Program-made: the position numbers and the translations under genes
Shown: positions 56,229 through 64,000 of the stretch, piece after piece
Numbering within the stretch: position 1 is the stretch's first letter
Layout: each line of letters begins with the position of its first letter
The notes under the pieces: generated by a model
The model's input: the letters and a program-made list of their open reading frames with translations, nothing else
Database searches by the model: none
Told to the model about the DNA's origin: nothing
NCBI RefSeq assembly: GCF_904846525.1
Contig: NZ_CAJHAZ010000007.1
Span: 1 to 64,000 of the forward strand
Source: Psychrobacter sp. 1044
GTDB lineage: Bacteria > Pseudomonadota > Gammaproteobacteria > Pseudomonadales > Moraxellaceae
Direction of reading: 5' to 3'
DNA length: 64,000 bases

Positions 56229-57317
56229 ATGACTAAAACAAAAACCAAACCGCTAAAAATCGACGGCAGCACAGGCGAAGGTGGCGGGCAAATCATTCGC
56301 ACGGCACTGTCTCTATCCATGCTCACAGGCACACCAATCGAGATTACCAATATTCGCGCTGGGCGAGCCAAATCAGGATTGATGCGTCAGCACTTGATGT
56401 GTGTACAAGCCTCGCAGCAAATATCAAATGCCACCGTGACAGGTGCAGTTTTGGGCAGTATGGCGTTCACCTTTACGCCAAGCACAGTGAAATCGGGCGA
56501 TTATACGTTTGATATCGGCTCAGCTGGCAGTACCAGTTTGGTGCTACAAACACTATTTCCAGCATTATTGTTTGCCAATACCAACACGCAAACGGTATCA
56601 ACCGTAACAATAAAAGGCAGCACGCACAATCCACTCGCGCCAACCACGGACTTTTTGCAGCAAGCGTTCGTCCCTGCATTAGCGAAATTAGGCATGCACG
56701 TGGGTATCGAATGCGTGCAAGCAGGCTTTGCGCCCATTGGTGGCGGCTCGATTTGTGCTGTCATCACACCGTTTATGCGCCGTGCTGACTCACGACCATT
56801 GACGCTAACTGAACGCGGAGCGTTGGTCGGTATAGAGCTAGTCGCGAGTAATCTAAATCTCGAATACGATATCTGCAAACGTGAGCTTGCAAGCGCTAAA
56901 GTAGAACTGCTCGAAACTGGAATGAATGACACGCTCATTACCACCAAAACCAATAAGCTGAACGGTATCGGTGAAGGTAATACTTGCTATGCACAGGTTA
57001 CTCATGAATGGGGCGATTGTCTGCATCACGAAATATTTACGCTATTGGGTGAAAAACGCACATCAGCGGAGAAGATGGGCAATCGCTTAGCAGGTTTGGT
57101 TAAACGTTATCTCTTTAAAACCGATGCATTGGTTGATGAGTACTTAACAGACCAATTACTCTTACCGGTGGCGTTAGCAGGCGGTGGCGAGTTTACCGCG
57201 CGTGTCGTTAGTAAGCACACTGAAACCCAAGCATGGCTCATTCAGCAATTTTTGCCCGTTGAGATTCAGCTTAAAGTGATCGATGAGCAGAAAAATTTGG
57301 TACAAGTTGTCTGTTAA
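56229..57317 (+). CDS. rtcA: RNA 3'-terminal phosphate cyclase RtcA
   Basis: This 362-residue enzyme converts RNA 3'-phosphates to 2',3'-cyclic phosphates with ATP, making ends that RtcB can use, and can adenylylate 5' ends. The N-terminal family signature GSTGEGGGQIIRTALSLSML is at about 13-32, and the NIRAGRAKSGLMRQHL segment follows. The His in SKHTETQAWLIQQFLP (His330) aligns with the E. coli catalytic His309. It is slightly longer than E. coli RtcA because of small insertions. It is the last gene of the rtcB operon; no terminator is clear. Confidence 0.96.
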   Translation: MTKTKTKPLKIDGSTGEGGGQIIRTALSLSMLTGTPIEITNIRAGRAKSGLMRQHLMCVQASQQISNATVTGAVLGSMAFTFTPSTVKSGDYTFDIGSAGSTSLVLQTLFPALLFANTNTQTVSTVTIKGSTHNPLAPTTDFLQQAFVPALAKLGMHVGIECVQAGFAPIGGGSICAVITPFMRRADSRPLTLTERGALVGIELVASNLNLEYDICKRELASAKVELLETGMNDTLITTKTNKLNGIGEGNTCYAQVTHEWGDCLHHEIFTLLGEKRTSAEKMGNRLAGLVKRYLFKTDALVDEYLTDQLLLPVALAGGGEFTARVVSKHTETQAWLIQQFLPVEIQLKVIDEQKNLVQVVC

Positions 57318-57523
57318 AATCACGCCACTAGCAACATCAACAGTAGCACTCTGTTACCCAATTACTGCTATGCAGTGATATCATATGTGTATGATGTAGG
57401 CGATAAATCTGAGCGCTTTGTCAGTATCTAACAATAATGGTCATAAGAGGGTGGTTTTACCCTATTCTCTCTTTAAATCATTGTCACCTTTTTAATATTT
57501 ATGTATTACTGTTGAGTGTAGCC

Positions 57524-59326
57524 ATGCCCCAATCTCGTACCAATCTAAATCCTGAACCTAAAACCAACTCTCCGTATTTGGTCGGCTTATTGCTGCGTTA
57601 TAGCACCTTTGGCGCTGCCATCTTAATATTTTTAGCAGGTCTACTATTGCTAAATTGGTGGTTAATTATTCTCGGTGGGTTTGGGGTATGCTTGGGAATT
57701 TATGACGTCATACAATCAAAGCATGCTATTTTGAAAAACTATCCTGTTGCCGGACATATCCGTTATGTACTTGAAGACTTTCGTCCTGAAATTCGTCAAT
57801 ATTTACTAGAAAATGACAAAGAACAAGTACCGTTTTCACGCCAGCAGCGAGCGCTAATCTACCAACGTGCTAAGAATGTCAGTGACACTAACGCCTTTGG
57901 TACGCTAGATAATTTATACACCAATGGTAAAGAATGGTTTTTACAATCAGCGATTAGCCAACCTCTAGAAAACAAAGATTTTCGTATTATGGTTGGCGGT
58001 GAGCGTTGTCAGCAGCCGCATGATATGTCGGTATTTAATATCTCGGCGATGAGCTTTGGCAGCTTATCGGCTAACGCGATTATGGCGCTCAATCAAGGCG
58101 CAAAAATGGGCGGCTTTACTCATGATACGGGTGAAGGGGCTATCAGCCCTTATCATCGCAAGTTCGGTGGTGATTTGATTTGGGAGCTAGGTACAGGGTA
58201 TTTTGGTTGCCGTGATGATAGTGGCAATTTTGACCCGCAGTCTTTTGCCGAAAAAGCGGTTGATCCACAAGTAAAAATGATTGAAATCAAATTATCTCAA
58301 GGGGCAAAACCTGGTAAAGGTGGCGTGCTACCCGCGGAGAAAATCACCCAAGAAATCGCTGATACCCGTCAAGTATTGACAGGTCAAGATTGTGTGTCGC
58401 CCTCATCGCATACAGCCTTTAGTACCCCGCGAGAATTGGTGGCTTTTTGGCAACAACTGCGTGAGTTGTCAGGCGGCAAACCTGTTGGCTTCAAACTTTG
58501 TGTTGGTCAGCCTTGGCAGTTTATGGCCATTGTGAAAGCCATGATTGAAACCGATAACTATCCTGATTTTATCGTCATCGATGGCGCAGAAGGCGGTACT
58601 GGCGCGGCTCCTGTCGAATTTATGGACAACGTCGGCATGCCTATGGTTGAAGGATTTTTATTAATACACAATACTTTGGTCGGCGCAGGCATTCGCGATA
58701 AGATCAAACTTGGCGTGAGCGGGAAAATCGTCTCTGGTTTCGATATTGCCCGTATGATTGCCTTGGGTGCAGACTGGTGTAATTCAGCGCGCGGCTTTAT
58801 GTTTGCTGTTGGCTGTATTCAATCACGTTCGTGCCATACCAACACTTGCCCGACTGGCGTTGCCACCCAAGACCCGTATCGTCAAAAAGCGCTGGATGTA
58901 CCAAGCAAAGCTGAGCGTGTCGCAAGCTTCCATAAAAACACTCTGAAATCCCTAGCCAGTATCGTCGGTGCGGTCGGCTTACAACACCCAAGCCAATTAC
59001 AACCGTATCATATCGCGCGCCGCCTCGATGATGGGCAGATAAAACTATTATCGAAGTTCTTTTATTTTACCGATAAGGGAGCGCTACTCAATAATAGCGC
59101 CCGCGCAGATGTGTTTAATCAGATGTGGGTCATGGCGAACCCGGATAGCTTTTTAGCCAATGATGACGCTCTCATTGCTTATAATAAAGACTCACGGGAT
59201 AAAGGCAGAGAAACCACCACATCGGTGGAACAGAGCCTTGGTAACTTTGCGAGTATCACTGGCGGTGGGCAGTTAATCGGCAACGTCAACAATACTTTTC
59301 GCGAATTTCCGCCTAGCAGTGATTGA
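57524..59326 (+). CDS. FMN-binding glutamate synthase family protein
   Basis: From the ATG at 57524 this is a 600-residue protein; an in-frame ATG 29 codons earlier (57437) gives a longer form without a better ribosome site. Residues about 20-55 hold two hydrophobic segments, so it is membrane-anchored. The rest is the glutamate-synthase central FMN domain (about 110-570): MSFGSLSANAIMALNQGAKMGGF, GDLIWELGTGYFG, IDGAEGGTGAAPVEF, and a Cys cluster CIQSRSCHTNTCPTGVATQDP that may bind a 3Fe-4S centre. It lacks the glutaminase domain, so it is not a full GltB. Its substrate is unknown. Confidence 0.88.
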   Translation: MPQSRTNLNPEPKTNSPYLVGLLLRYSTFGAAILIFLAGLLLLNWWLIILGGFGVCLGIYDVIQSKHAILKNYPVAGHIRYVLEDFRPEIRQYLLENDKEQVPFSRQQRALIYQRAKNVSDTNAFGTLDNLYTNGKEWFLQSAISQPLENKDFRIMVGGERCQQPHDMSVFNISAMSFGSLSANAIMALNQGAKMGGFTHDTGEGAISPYHRKFGGDLIWELGTGYFGCRDDSGNFDPQSFAEKAVDPQVKMIEIKLSQGAKPGKGGVLPAEKITQEIADTRQVLTGQDCVSPSSHTAFSTPRELVAFWQQLRELSGGKPVGFKLCVGQPWQFMAIVKAMIETDNYPDFIVIDGAEGGTGAAPVEFMDNVGMPMVEGFLLIHNTLVGAGIRDKIKLGVSGKIVSGFDIARMIALGADWCNSARGFMFAVGCIQSRSCHTNTCPTGVATQDPYRQKALDVPSKAERVASFHKNTLKSLASIVGAVGLQHPSQLQPYHIARRLDDGQIKLLSKFFYFTDKGALLNNSARADVFNQMWVMANPDSFLANDDALIAYNKDSRDKGRETTTSVEQSLGNFASITGGGQLIGNVNNTFREFPPSSD

Positions 59327-59398
59327 GATTTAGCGATCAAAAATCCGTGAGCCCTGACTATTTATATCTCACTCCATACTATAAAAGATATATCATTG

Positions 59399-60214
59399 AT
59401 GCCAAATTTCGCTCTTCCCTTACCTTTAGGAGCAGTCGCCCTACTCTTGCTAAGTGTCAGTGCTTGCCAACCGATAAGCACTGATGCTGCTGACAGCGAG
59501 ACACAAAACTGGTCGTGCCAGACTCAGGATGCACCATTTTCTTATAGTGTTTGTAGCATTGACGCTCAAGCGTTGATGGATGGCCGCTATTCATTGAAAT
59601 TGTTTTGGCAGCAGCCTGACAGTACGAAATCGTTACTCACCTTCGAGACTTTATTAGCGACATTACCAAAAAATCAAGCACTTAACTTTGCCATGAATGC
59701 CGGCATGTACAATGAGAACTATGCACCGATTGGCTATACCATCATTGACGGTGAAGAGATCAAATCGCTAAATCTCAAAGAAGGCGGTGGCAATTTCCAT
59801 TTATTGCCCAATGGTGTGCTGTGGTGGGATAAAGTTGGAAAAGTACATATCACAGAAAGCAACGCCTTAAACGAGCAGCTTAACAGCGGCGAAGCGAAGC
59901 CTTGGTACGCCACCCAATCAGGTCCTATGTTGGTTATCAATAACGAGATACATCCACAGTTTAATCCTGATAGCACCTCACTCAAGATTCGTAATGGCGC
60001 AGGTGTTTGTGATGACGGCCACATAAAATTTGTTAATAGTGATGAGCCGGTGACATTTTATCAATTTGCATCGTTGTTTAAGAATGACTTAAACTGTCCG
60101 AATGCTCTGTTTTTAGATGGCGGGATTGCGTCGGCATTATATGCGCCCAGCATTGATAATCATGATAAAAAAGAGATGGGTGTGATGGTTGGATTGGTTG
60201 AAAATAAAGATTAG
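59399..60214 (+). CDS. Phosphodiester glycosidase (NAGPA/DUF2233) lipoprotein
   Basis: From the ATG at 59399 (an in-frame TTG lies one codon earlier) this is a 271-residue protein. A lipoprotein signal peptide ends in LLSVSACQP with Cys as the first mature residue. The NAGPA domain (about 60-270) has MNAGMYNENYAPIGYTIIDG (about 98-117), SGPMLVIN (about 182) and LFLDGGIASALYAP (about 239-252). Relatives cleave GlcNAc-phosphodiesters or act on exopolysaccharides in the periplasm. The substrate here is unknown. It lies 70 bases after the glutamate-synthase-like gene, possibly in one transcript, and ends at a terminator. Confidence 0.85.
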   Translation: MPNFALPLPLGAVALLLLSVSACQPISTDAADSETQNWSCQTQDAPFSYSVCSIDAQALMDGRYSLKLFWQQPDSTKSLLTFETLLATLPKNQALNFAMNAGMYNENYAPIGYTIIDGEEIKSLNLKEGGGNFHLLPNGVLWWDKVGKVHITESNALNEQLNSGEAKPWYATQSGPMLVINNEIHPQFNPDSTSLKIRNGAGVCDDGHIKFVNSDEPVTFYQFASLFKNDLNCPNALFLDGGIASALYAPSIDNHDKKEMGVMVGLVENKD

Positions 60215-60267
60215 GCGATGTATCCATTTTTAAAATAGTGATAAAAATAAGATAAATTGCACTGAAT

Positions 60268-60307
60268 AAAAAGCACTTGAGACGACTTTGTCATCCAAGT
60301 GCTTTTT
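60268..60307. terminator. Bidirectional terminator
   Basis: A perfect stem AAAAAGCACTTG/CAAGTGCTTTTT (60268-60279 with 60296-60307), flanked by A and T runs, lies between the convergent glycosidase and flavohemoglobin genes. Confidence 0.93.
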
Positions 60308-60346
60308 TTATTAATAGCAACAGTTAATGGCTAACAATAGCTAAAA

Positions 60347-61543
60347 TTAACCGCCCAAACTCATCTTGGGACCAAACGGTTCATAATGAACGCTATCAAC
60401 ACCGTGATCTAGCGTCACTAGCCCATCGATCATGCTTTCCATAAATGGCATCGAGCCACAGACATAAATATCAGCAGGCTTAGGTAATTGAGCAAGCCAC
60501 GCCTCATCTAATAGTTGTCCAGACTCAAAATAGAAGACATACTTCTCTACAGTCTCAGCCTTTTCTAACAGCATCTCCACTTCAGTATTGAAAGCGTGAT
60601 GCGCATCATTTTGGCAAGCATAAACCCAGATAATAGGTCGTTTTGGATTGGCTAATACTTGTGCTTCCAACATAGATAGCACAGGAGTTACACCAACACC
60701 AGCACTCATCAATCCTAGCGGAATCTCATTTTGCTGTACCAAGTCTTGATTGAGCGCAAAGTCACCTGCTGGTGCCGATAATAAAACCGTGTCACCCACT
60801 TCTAATTGGTCGTGCATATAGTTAGAGACCAAACCATGATGCTCATTGCGGTTATCGCGTCTGACCGCAAACTGAATGCCTGCATCGGTACTAGCAGAGT
60901 ACAAAGAGTAATGACGTAGCGCAACATGGTCACTGTCTTTTGGATCTGTTTTCACTGTGATGTACTGACCTGCGGTTAAAGTCAATTTGCTCAGGTCGAT
61001 CTCTTGATGACTTTCTGCATTATCCTTGGCTGGTACAACTGTAAAAGCCGCAATATCCGTAGCAGCTGCTATCTTTTTAGTCACTACAAAAGGCGCAAAA
61101 CCCTGCCACATCGCCTCCTCATACATGCCATGTTCAATCTGGATAAATACTGAGGCAATCTCATCATAAGCTTCAGTCCAAGCATCGATGATATCGTCAT
61201 TGGCAGCCTCGCCCAGCACTTCCTTGATTGCACCGATTAAATGCTTACCAACGATAGGATAATGCTCAGGCAAAATTTGTAAAGCACGATGCTTGTGGCT
61301 GATTTGCGTGACTTGTGGCAATAACGTCGCCAATTTATCCAAGTGCTTAGCAGCAGCTAACACGGTCGTTGCTAGAGCCGTCTGTTGACGACCCAATTTT
61401 TGATTGGTTTCGTTAAATATGTCCAACAGCTCGGGATGCTCTTCAAACATATTTTTATAAAACACCGTGGTGATTGCCGTTCCATGCTCTTCAAGGACGG
61501 GAACAGTTGCGGTGACGATTTCTAAAGTCTTTGGTGAGGCCAT
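60347..61543 (-). CDS. hmp: Flavohemoglobin (nitric oxide dioxygenase)
   Basis: From the ATG at 61543 (AAGAGAG 5-11 bases upstream) this is a 398-residue protein, the usual Hmp length; an earlier ATG at 61594 lacks a ribosome site. The globin domain (1-140) has the proximal His in ISHKHRALQILPEHY. The FAD domain (about 150-260) has RHYSLYSA. The NAD domain (about 265-398) has GVGVTPVLSML and YVCGSMPFM. The enzyme oxidises NO to nitrate with O2 and NAD(P)H, protecting against nitrosative stress. An NsrR-like operator lies about 255 bases upstream. Confidence 0.96.
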   Translation of the reverse strand: MASPKTLEIVTATVPVLEEHGTAITTVFYKNMFEEHPELLDIFNETNQKLGRQQTALATTVLAAAKHLDKLATLLPQVTQISHKHRALQILPEHYPIVGKHLIGAIKEVLGEAANDDIIDAWTEAYDEIASVFIQIEHGMYEEAMWQGFAPFVVTKKIAAATDIAAFTVVPAKDNAESHQEIDLSKLTLTAGQYITVKTDPKDSDHVALRHYSLYSASTDAGIQFAVRRDNRNEHHGLVSNYMHDQLEVGDTVLLSAPAGDFALNQDLVQQNEIPLGLMSAGVGVTPVLSMLEAQVLANPKRPIIWVYACQNDAHHAFNTEVEMLLEKAETVEKYVFYFESGQLLDEAWLAQLPKPADIYVCGSMPFMESMIDGLVTLDHGVDSVHYEPFGPKMSLGG

Positions 61544-61796
61544 ACTGTCTCTCTTATTAGTACCAATTCCAAAACATGTGAGGAGCGATGTCAAACTCGT
61601 TTAGTCTACTGAATATAGTACTTGCACGCGCTTTTTTGCTACTAAAATGGTTGAAAATGGCATAAGTTCATTACATTGATTGGTTGATTAACATATGAAA
61701 AATGAAGTGCTTAAATAAGCAACGACGACTGATTTTTACAAACGATTATCAAATTCTTGTCATCAAATTTTTCGCCGAACCAGTCAAAATGCTTCT

Positions 61797-61823
61797 ATAA
61801 CATTCATTTTAAATGAATGTTAT
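61797..61823. promoter_or_regulatory. Candidate NsrR operator upstream of hmp
   Basis: A perfect 13-1-13 palindrome ATAACATTCATTT-T-AAATGAATGTTAT contains AACATTCATTTTAAATGAATGTT. The NsrR consensus is AANATGCATTTNAAATGCATNTT; the site differs only at one symmetric position per arm and has the exact 11-1-11 geometry. hmp is a classic NsrR target. Confidence 0.72.
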
Positions 61824-61878
61824 CACACTTTACTTAGCATACCAATGCCGTGTGACTGCAAAACTGATTATTTTCGAC

Positions 61879-61916
61879 AAAAAAGCAGCCGCTATGCTGT
61901 CATAACGGCTGCTTTT
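61879..61916 (-). terminator. Terminator of the VWA protein gene
   Basis: AAAAGCAGCCG pairs with CGGCTGCTTTT (61881-61891 with 61906-61916), extended inward by TATG/CATA after one mismatch. On the minus strand a T run follows. It lies 65 bases after the VWA gene stop. Confidence 0.85.
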
Positions 61917-61950
61917 ATCAAAAAACATGAGGATTAACAGGTTTTCTAAG

Positions 61951-61962
61951 TTAGGGCGTATC
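61951..61962 (+). repeat. TTAGGGCGTATC motif, single arm
   Basis: This 12-base motif matches the ends of the inverted-repeat element at 16184-16246. No facing arm is seen nearby. It starts 18 bases after the end of the VWA gene. Confidence 0.4.
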
Positions 61963-61980
61963 TTTATTCAAACGTCAAAA

Positions 61981-63204
61981 CTAACGCGCTAGATAATTGG
62001 TCATCTCTTCTACCCCATGTAAGGTCATCGGATACATTTTATTGTCGAATAGTTTCTTAATTTCAACGATGGTTTGCGTATATTGCCAATATGCGGGATC
62101 TTCAGGATTGAGCCAAGCGACTTTATCAAAATGCGCCAATACCCTTTTTAACCAAACAATACCCGCCTCATTGTTCATATATTCAACGCTACCACCAACT
62201 GTCATCAGCTCATATGGCGACATTGACGCATCGCCGACGAAGATAACGCGATATTCACGACCGTATTTATTGAGCAGCTCAAAGGTAGGCATCGGCGCAC
62301 TATGGCGACGATTATTGTCCTTCCAAACATAGTCATACAAACAGTTATGAAAGTAAAAAAACTCTAAGGTTTTAAATTCATTTCTAGCCGCTGAAAATAG
62401 CTTTTCTAAGGCTTCAACATGGACATCCATACTGCCACCCACATCAAACAGCATCAATACTTTGACACGATTACGACGCTCAGCTTGCATATGGATATCG
62501 AGCACGCCTTTTTTTGCTGTGCGTTTAATAGTCTCATGAATGTCTAGCTCATCGGCGCTACCGGTACGAGCAAACTGGCGCAAGTTTCGTAGTGCCATTT
62601 GAATTTGACGGGTACCAAGCTGACTGTCATCATCAAGGTTGCGGTATTTACGCTGCTCCCAGACTTTTGCGGCGCTACGTTTACGCGATTCACCGCCAAC
62701 GCGCACCCCTTCTGGATGATCACCATAAGCCCCAAATGGCGATGTACCGCCTGTACCAACCCACTTACTACCGCCTTGATGACGCTCTTTTTGCTCTTTG
62801 AGACGCTCTTCAAGCGCTTTCATCAGCTCCTCTAATGAGCCGTATTTTTTCAGCAAGCGCCGCTGCTCTTCGGTTAGGTTTTTTGGATCTAATTTTAAGT
62901 CAAGCCACTCTTTAGGAATGTCCGTCAATTTAGCCAATAGCTCATCCATATCTAGACTGTCGACGCCTTCGAAATAATCTGCCATTGCTCGATCGAATTT
63001 ATCAAAATGGCGTTCGTCTTTGACCATACAAAGCCGAATCAACCGGTACATATCCTCACGACTGGCAAAGGTAGACAGCTCTGGATTTTCAGGATGCGGC
63101 TGCATCATCAGCCCTTGATCTAACGCGGCATTTAGGTCAAGCAGCTCACGCGTACTGACTGGCACACCATAAGTACGTAAGGTATAGAACAATTTGATAA
63201 ACAT
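61981..63204 (-). CDS. VWA domain protein (CoxE-like), partner of MoxR ATPase
   Basis: This is a 407-residue cytosolic protein. The N-terminal part (about 1-90, MFIKLFYTLRTYGVPVSTRELLDL) is typical of CoxE-like proteins. A Lys/Glu-rich central region precedes a C-terminal von Willebrand A domain (about 245-407) with the metal-site motif VLMLFDVGGSMD and FVGDASMSPYEL. Together with MoxR AAA+ ATPases such proteins act as chaperones for maturation or metal insertion of other complexes. The MoxR partner gene lies 86 bases upstream on the same strand. The client is unknown. Confidence 0.88.
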   Translation of the reverse strand: MFIKLFYTLRTYGVPVSTRELLDLNAALDQGLMMQPHPENPELSTFASREDMYRLIRLCMVKDERHFDKFDRAMADYFEGVDSLDMDELLAKLTDIPKEWLDLKLDPKNLTEEQRRLLKKYGSLEELMKALEERLKEQKERHQGGSKWVGTGGTSPFGAYGDHPEGVRVGGESRKRSAAKVWEQRKYRNLDDDSQLGTRQIQMALRNLRQFARTGSADELDIHETIKRTAKKGVLDIHMQAERRNRVKVLMLFDVGGSMDVHVEALEKLFSAARNEFKTLEFFYFHNCLYDYVWKDNNRRHSAPMPTFELLNKYGREYRVIFVGDASMSPYELMTVGGSVEYMNNEAGIVWLKRVLAHFDKVAWLNPEDPAYWQYTQTIVEIKKLFDNKMYPMTLHGVEEMTNYLAR

Positions 63205-63254
63205 AAGAGTCGCATCGCTTATTGGCTGATATGGTAACGAGTGAAACCATTTTA

Positions 63255-63266
63255 TTAGGGCGTGTC
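63255..63266 (+). repeat. TTAGGGCGTGTC motif, single arm
   Basis: This is a third copy of the 12-base motif, in the 86-base gap between the MoxR and VWA genes. No inverted partner is seen nearby. Confidence 0.4.
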
Positions 63267-63290
63267 GTCATTTTGAAAATAGTCTATTGC

Positions 63291-64000
63291 TTAACGGCGC
63301 ATTATATTAGCAAAGCGTTGCAACAAGCTCACATCGGCTTCATTTTTGAGCAGCGCGCCATATAACGGTGGAATGGACTTCTCACCGCGCAAGTTTTCTT
63401 CTAGCTCTGCTTGCGCCATATCATCAGCCAGTAGCAACGTTAACCAATCGACCAATTCTGAGGTTGATGGTGGCTTTTTAAGCCCTTGGACATTACGCAG
63501 CTTATAAAAAATATCCAGCGCATCATTGACCAGTTTTTCTTGGATATTAGGGAAATGCACGTCAATGATTTGACGCATGGTCTCTTCTTCTGGGAAGTCA
63601 ATATAATGGAAGAAGCAACGACGCAAGAAAGCATCGGGCAACTCTTTTTCATTGTTTGAGGTGATAATGACCACTGGACGCTGCTCGGCGGTGATGGTCT
63701 CGCCTGTCTCATAGACATAAAAAGACATTTTATCAAGCTCATGTAGCAAGTCATTTGGGAACTCGATATCAGCTTTATCAATTTCATCAATCAGCAACAC
63801 ACTGCGCTCGTTACTGGTAAATGCCTCCCATAGCTTACCGGGCTTGATATAGTTGCCAATCTCATAAACCTTATCATCACCCAGTTGCGAGTCACGCAAG
63901 CGCGATACGGCATCGTACTCATACAACCCTTGCTCCGCTTTGGTGGTTGACTTAATGTGCCACGTAATCAGCGGCATCCCTAAGCTTTCAGCGACCTCCT
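63291..64000 (-). CDS. MoxR-type AAA+ ATPase, 5' end outside the window
   Basis: The visible 236 codons are the C-terminal two thirds of a MoxR-family AAA+ ATPase. The frame runs off the right edge (EVAESLGMPLITWH), so the Walker A loop lies outside; the ATG at 63977 is internal, not the start. Walker B is VLLIDEIDKAD, sensor 1 is PVVIITSNNEKELPDAFLRRC with the arginine finger region, and the lid domain follows. It works with the VWA protein encoded downstream. Confidence 0.9.
   Translation of the reverse strand, partial: EVAESLGMPLITWHIKSTTKAEQGLYEYDAVSRLRDSQLGDDKVYEIGNYIKPGKLWEAFTSNERSVLLIDEIDKADIEFPNDLLHELDKMSFYVYETGETITAEQRPVVIITSNNEKELPDAFLRRCFFHYIDFPEEETMRQIIDVHFPNIQEKLVNDALDIFYKLRNVQGLKKPPSTSELVDWLTLLLADDMAQAELEENLRGEKSIPPLYGALLKNEADVSLLQRFANIMRR

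Larger units (their letters stand above)
61544..61980. other. Intergenic region between hmp and the VWA gene
   Basis: This 437-base stretch holds the hmp leader and promoter region, a perfect NsrR-like palindrome (61797-61823), the VWA-gene terminator (61879-61916) and a copy of the TTAGGGCGTRTC motif (61951). No gene is seen. Confidence 0.6.

Noticed and set aside
50301..57317. Prophage or complete mobile element carrying the rtc accessory genes
   Set aside because: No integrase, transposase, attachment repeats or tRNA gene flank the locus; only base composition differs.

Overview
The window looks like chromosomal DNA of a gammaproteobacterium of the Moraxellaceae, most likely Psychrobacter or a close relative. 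This is inferred from moderate G+C, tandem BCCT osmolyte transporters, the general sequence style of the housekeeping proteins and the gene mix; no rRNA or other marker is present to prove it. I saw no tRNA, rRNA, CRISPR array, complete insertion sequence or prophage.

Layout. 1-5.2 kb: two tandem BCCT transporters with duplicated upstream regions, then a PQQ-type aldose dehydrogenase. 5.3-17.4 kb: core genes, mostly on the minus strand: clpB with a heat-shock type promoter, an L,D-transpeptidase, an SDR dehydrogenase with an acyl-CoA synthetase, topoisomerase IB, GNAT, ppnP, prfB with its programmed +1 frameshift, a HAD hydrolase, a small membrane protein and a gamma-carbonic-anhydrase-like protein. 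17.8-23.4 kb: carA, carB, greA. 23.9-29.5 kb: two exported proteins of unknown function, a radical SAM / DUF4130 DNA-repair-associated pair and a glycosyltransferase.

29.6-50.2 kb is a large polyamine and diamine catabolic region. Agmatine deiminase (aguA) and N-carbamoylputrescine amidase (aguB) make putrescine. A gamma-glutamylation branch (puuA-, puuB- and puuD-like genes plus an aldehyde dehydrogenase) leads to GABA. GabT and GabD then give succinate. An acetylpolyamine-amidohydrolase-like protein, a class III CoA-transferase and glutaryl-CoA dehydrogenase extend the region to C5 compounds (cadaverine/5-aminovalerate/glutarate). An XRE-cupin regulator, two IclR regulators, an APC permease and an NhaC-type antiporter accompany them.

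50.3-57.3 kb is the most unusual part: an RNA-repair (rtc) locus with extra genes. RtcR (CARF plus sigma-54 activator) overlaps a DUF4062 gene. Divergently, a sigma-54 type promoter precedes rtcB, then a TPR protein with a C-terminal LA2681-like HEPN domain carrying an R-x4-H motif, then a 10-codon ORF that looks like a gene remnant, then rtcA. The two accessory genes are much more A+T-rich than rtcB. The arrangement suggests a module that couples RNA cleavage or sensing to RNA repair.

57.4-64 kb: an FMN glutamate-synthase-like protein, a phosphodiester-glycosidase lipoprotein, flavohemoglobin with a near-consensus NsrR operator, a VWA (CoxE-like) protein and a MoxR-type AAA+ ATPase cut by the window edge. 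Short TTAGGGCGTRTC motifs recur at three places and look like ends of small mobile or repeat elements.
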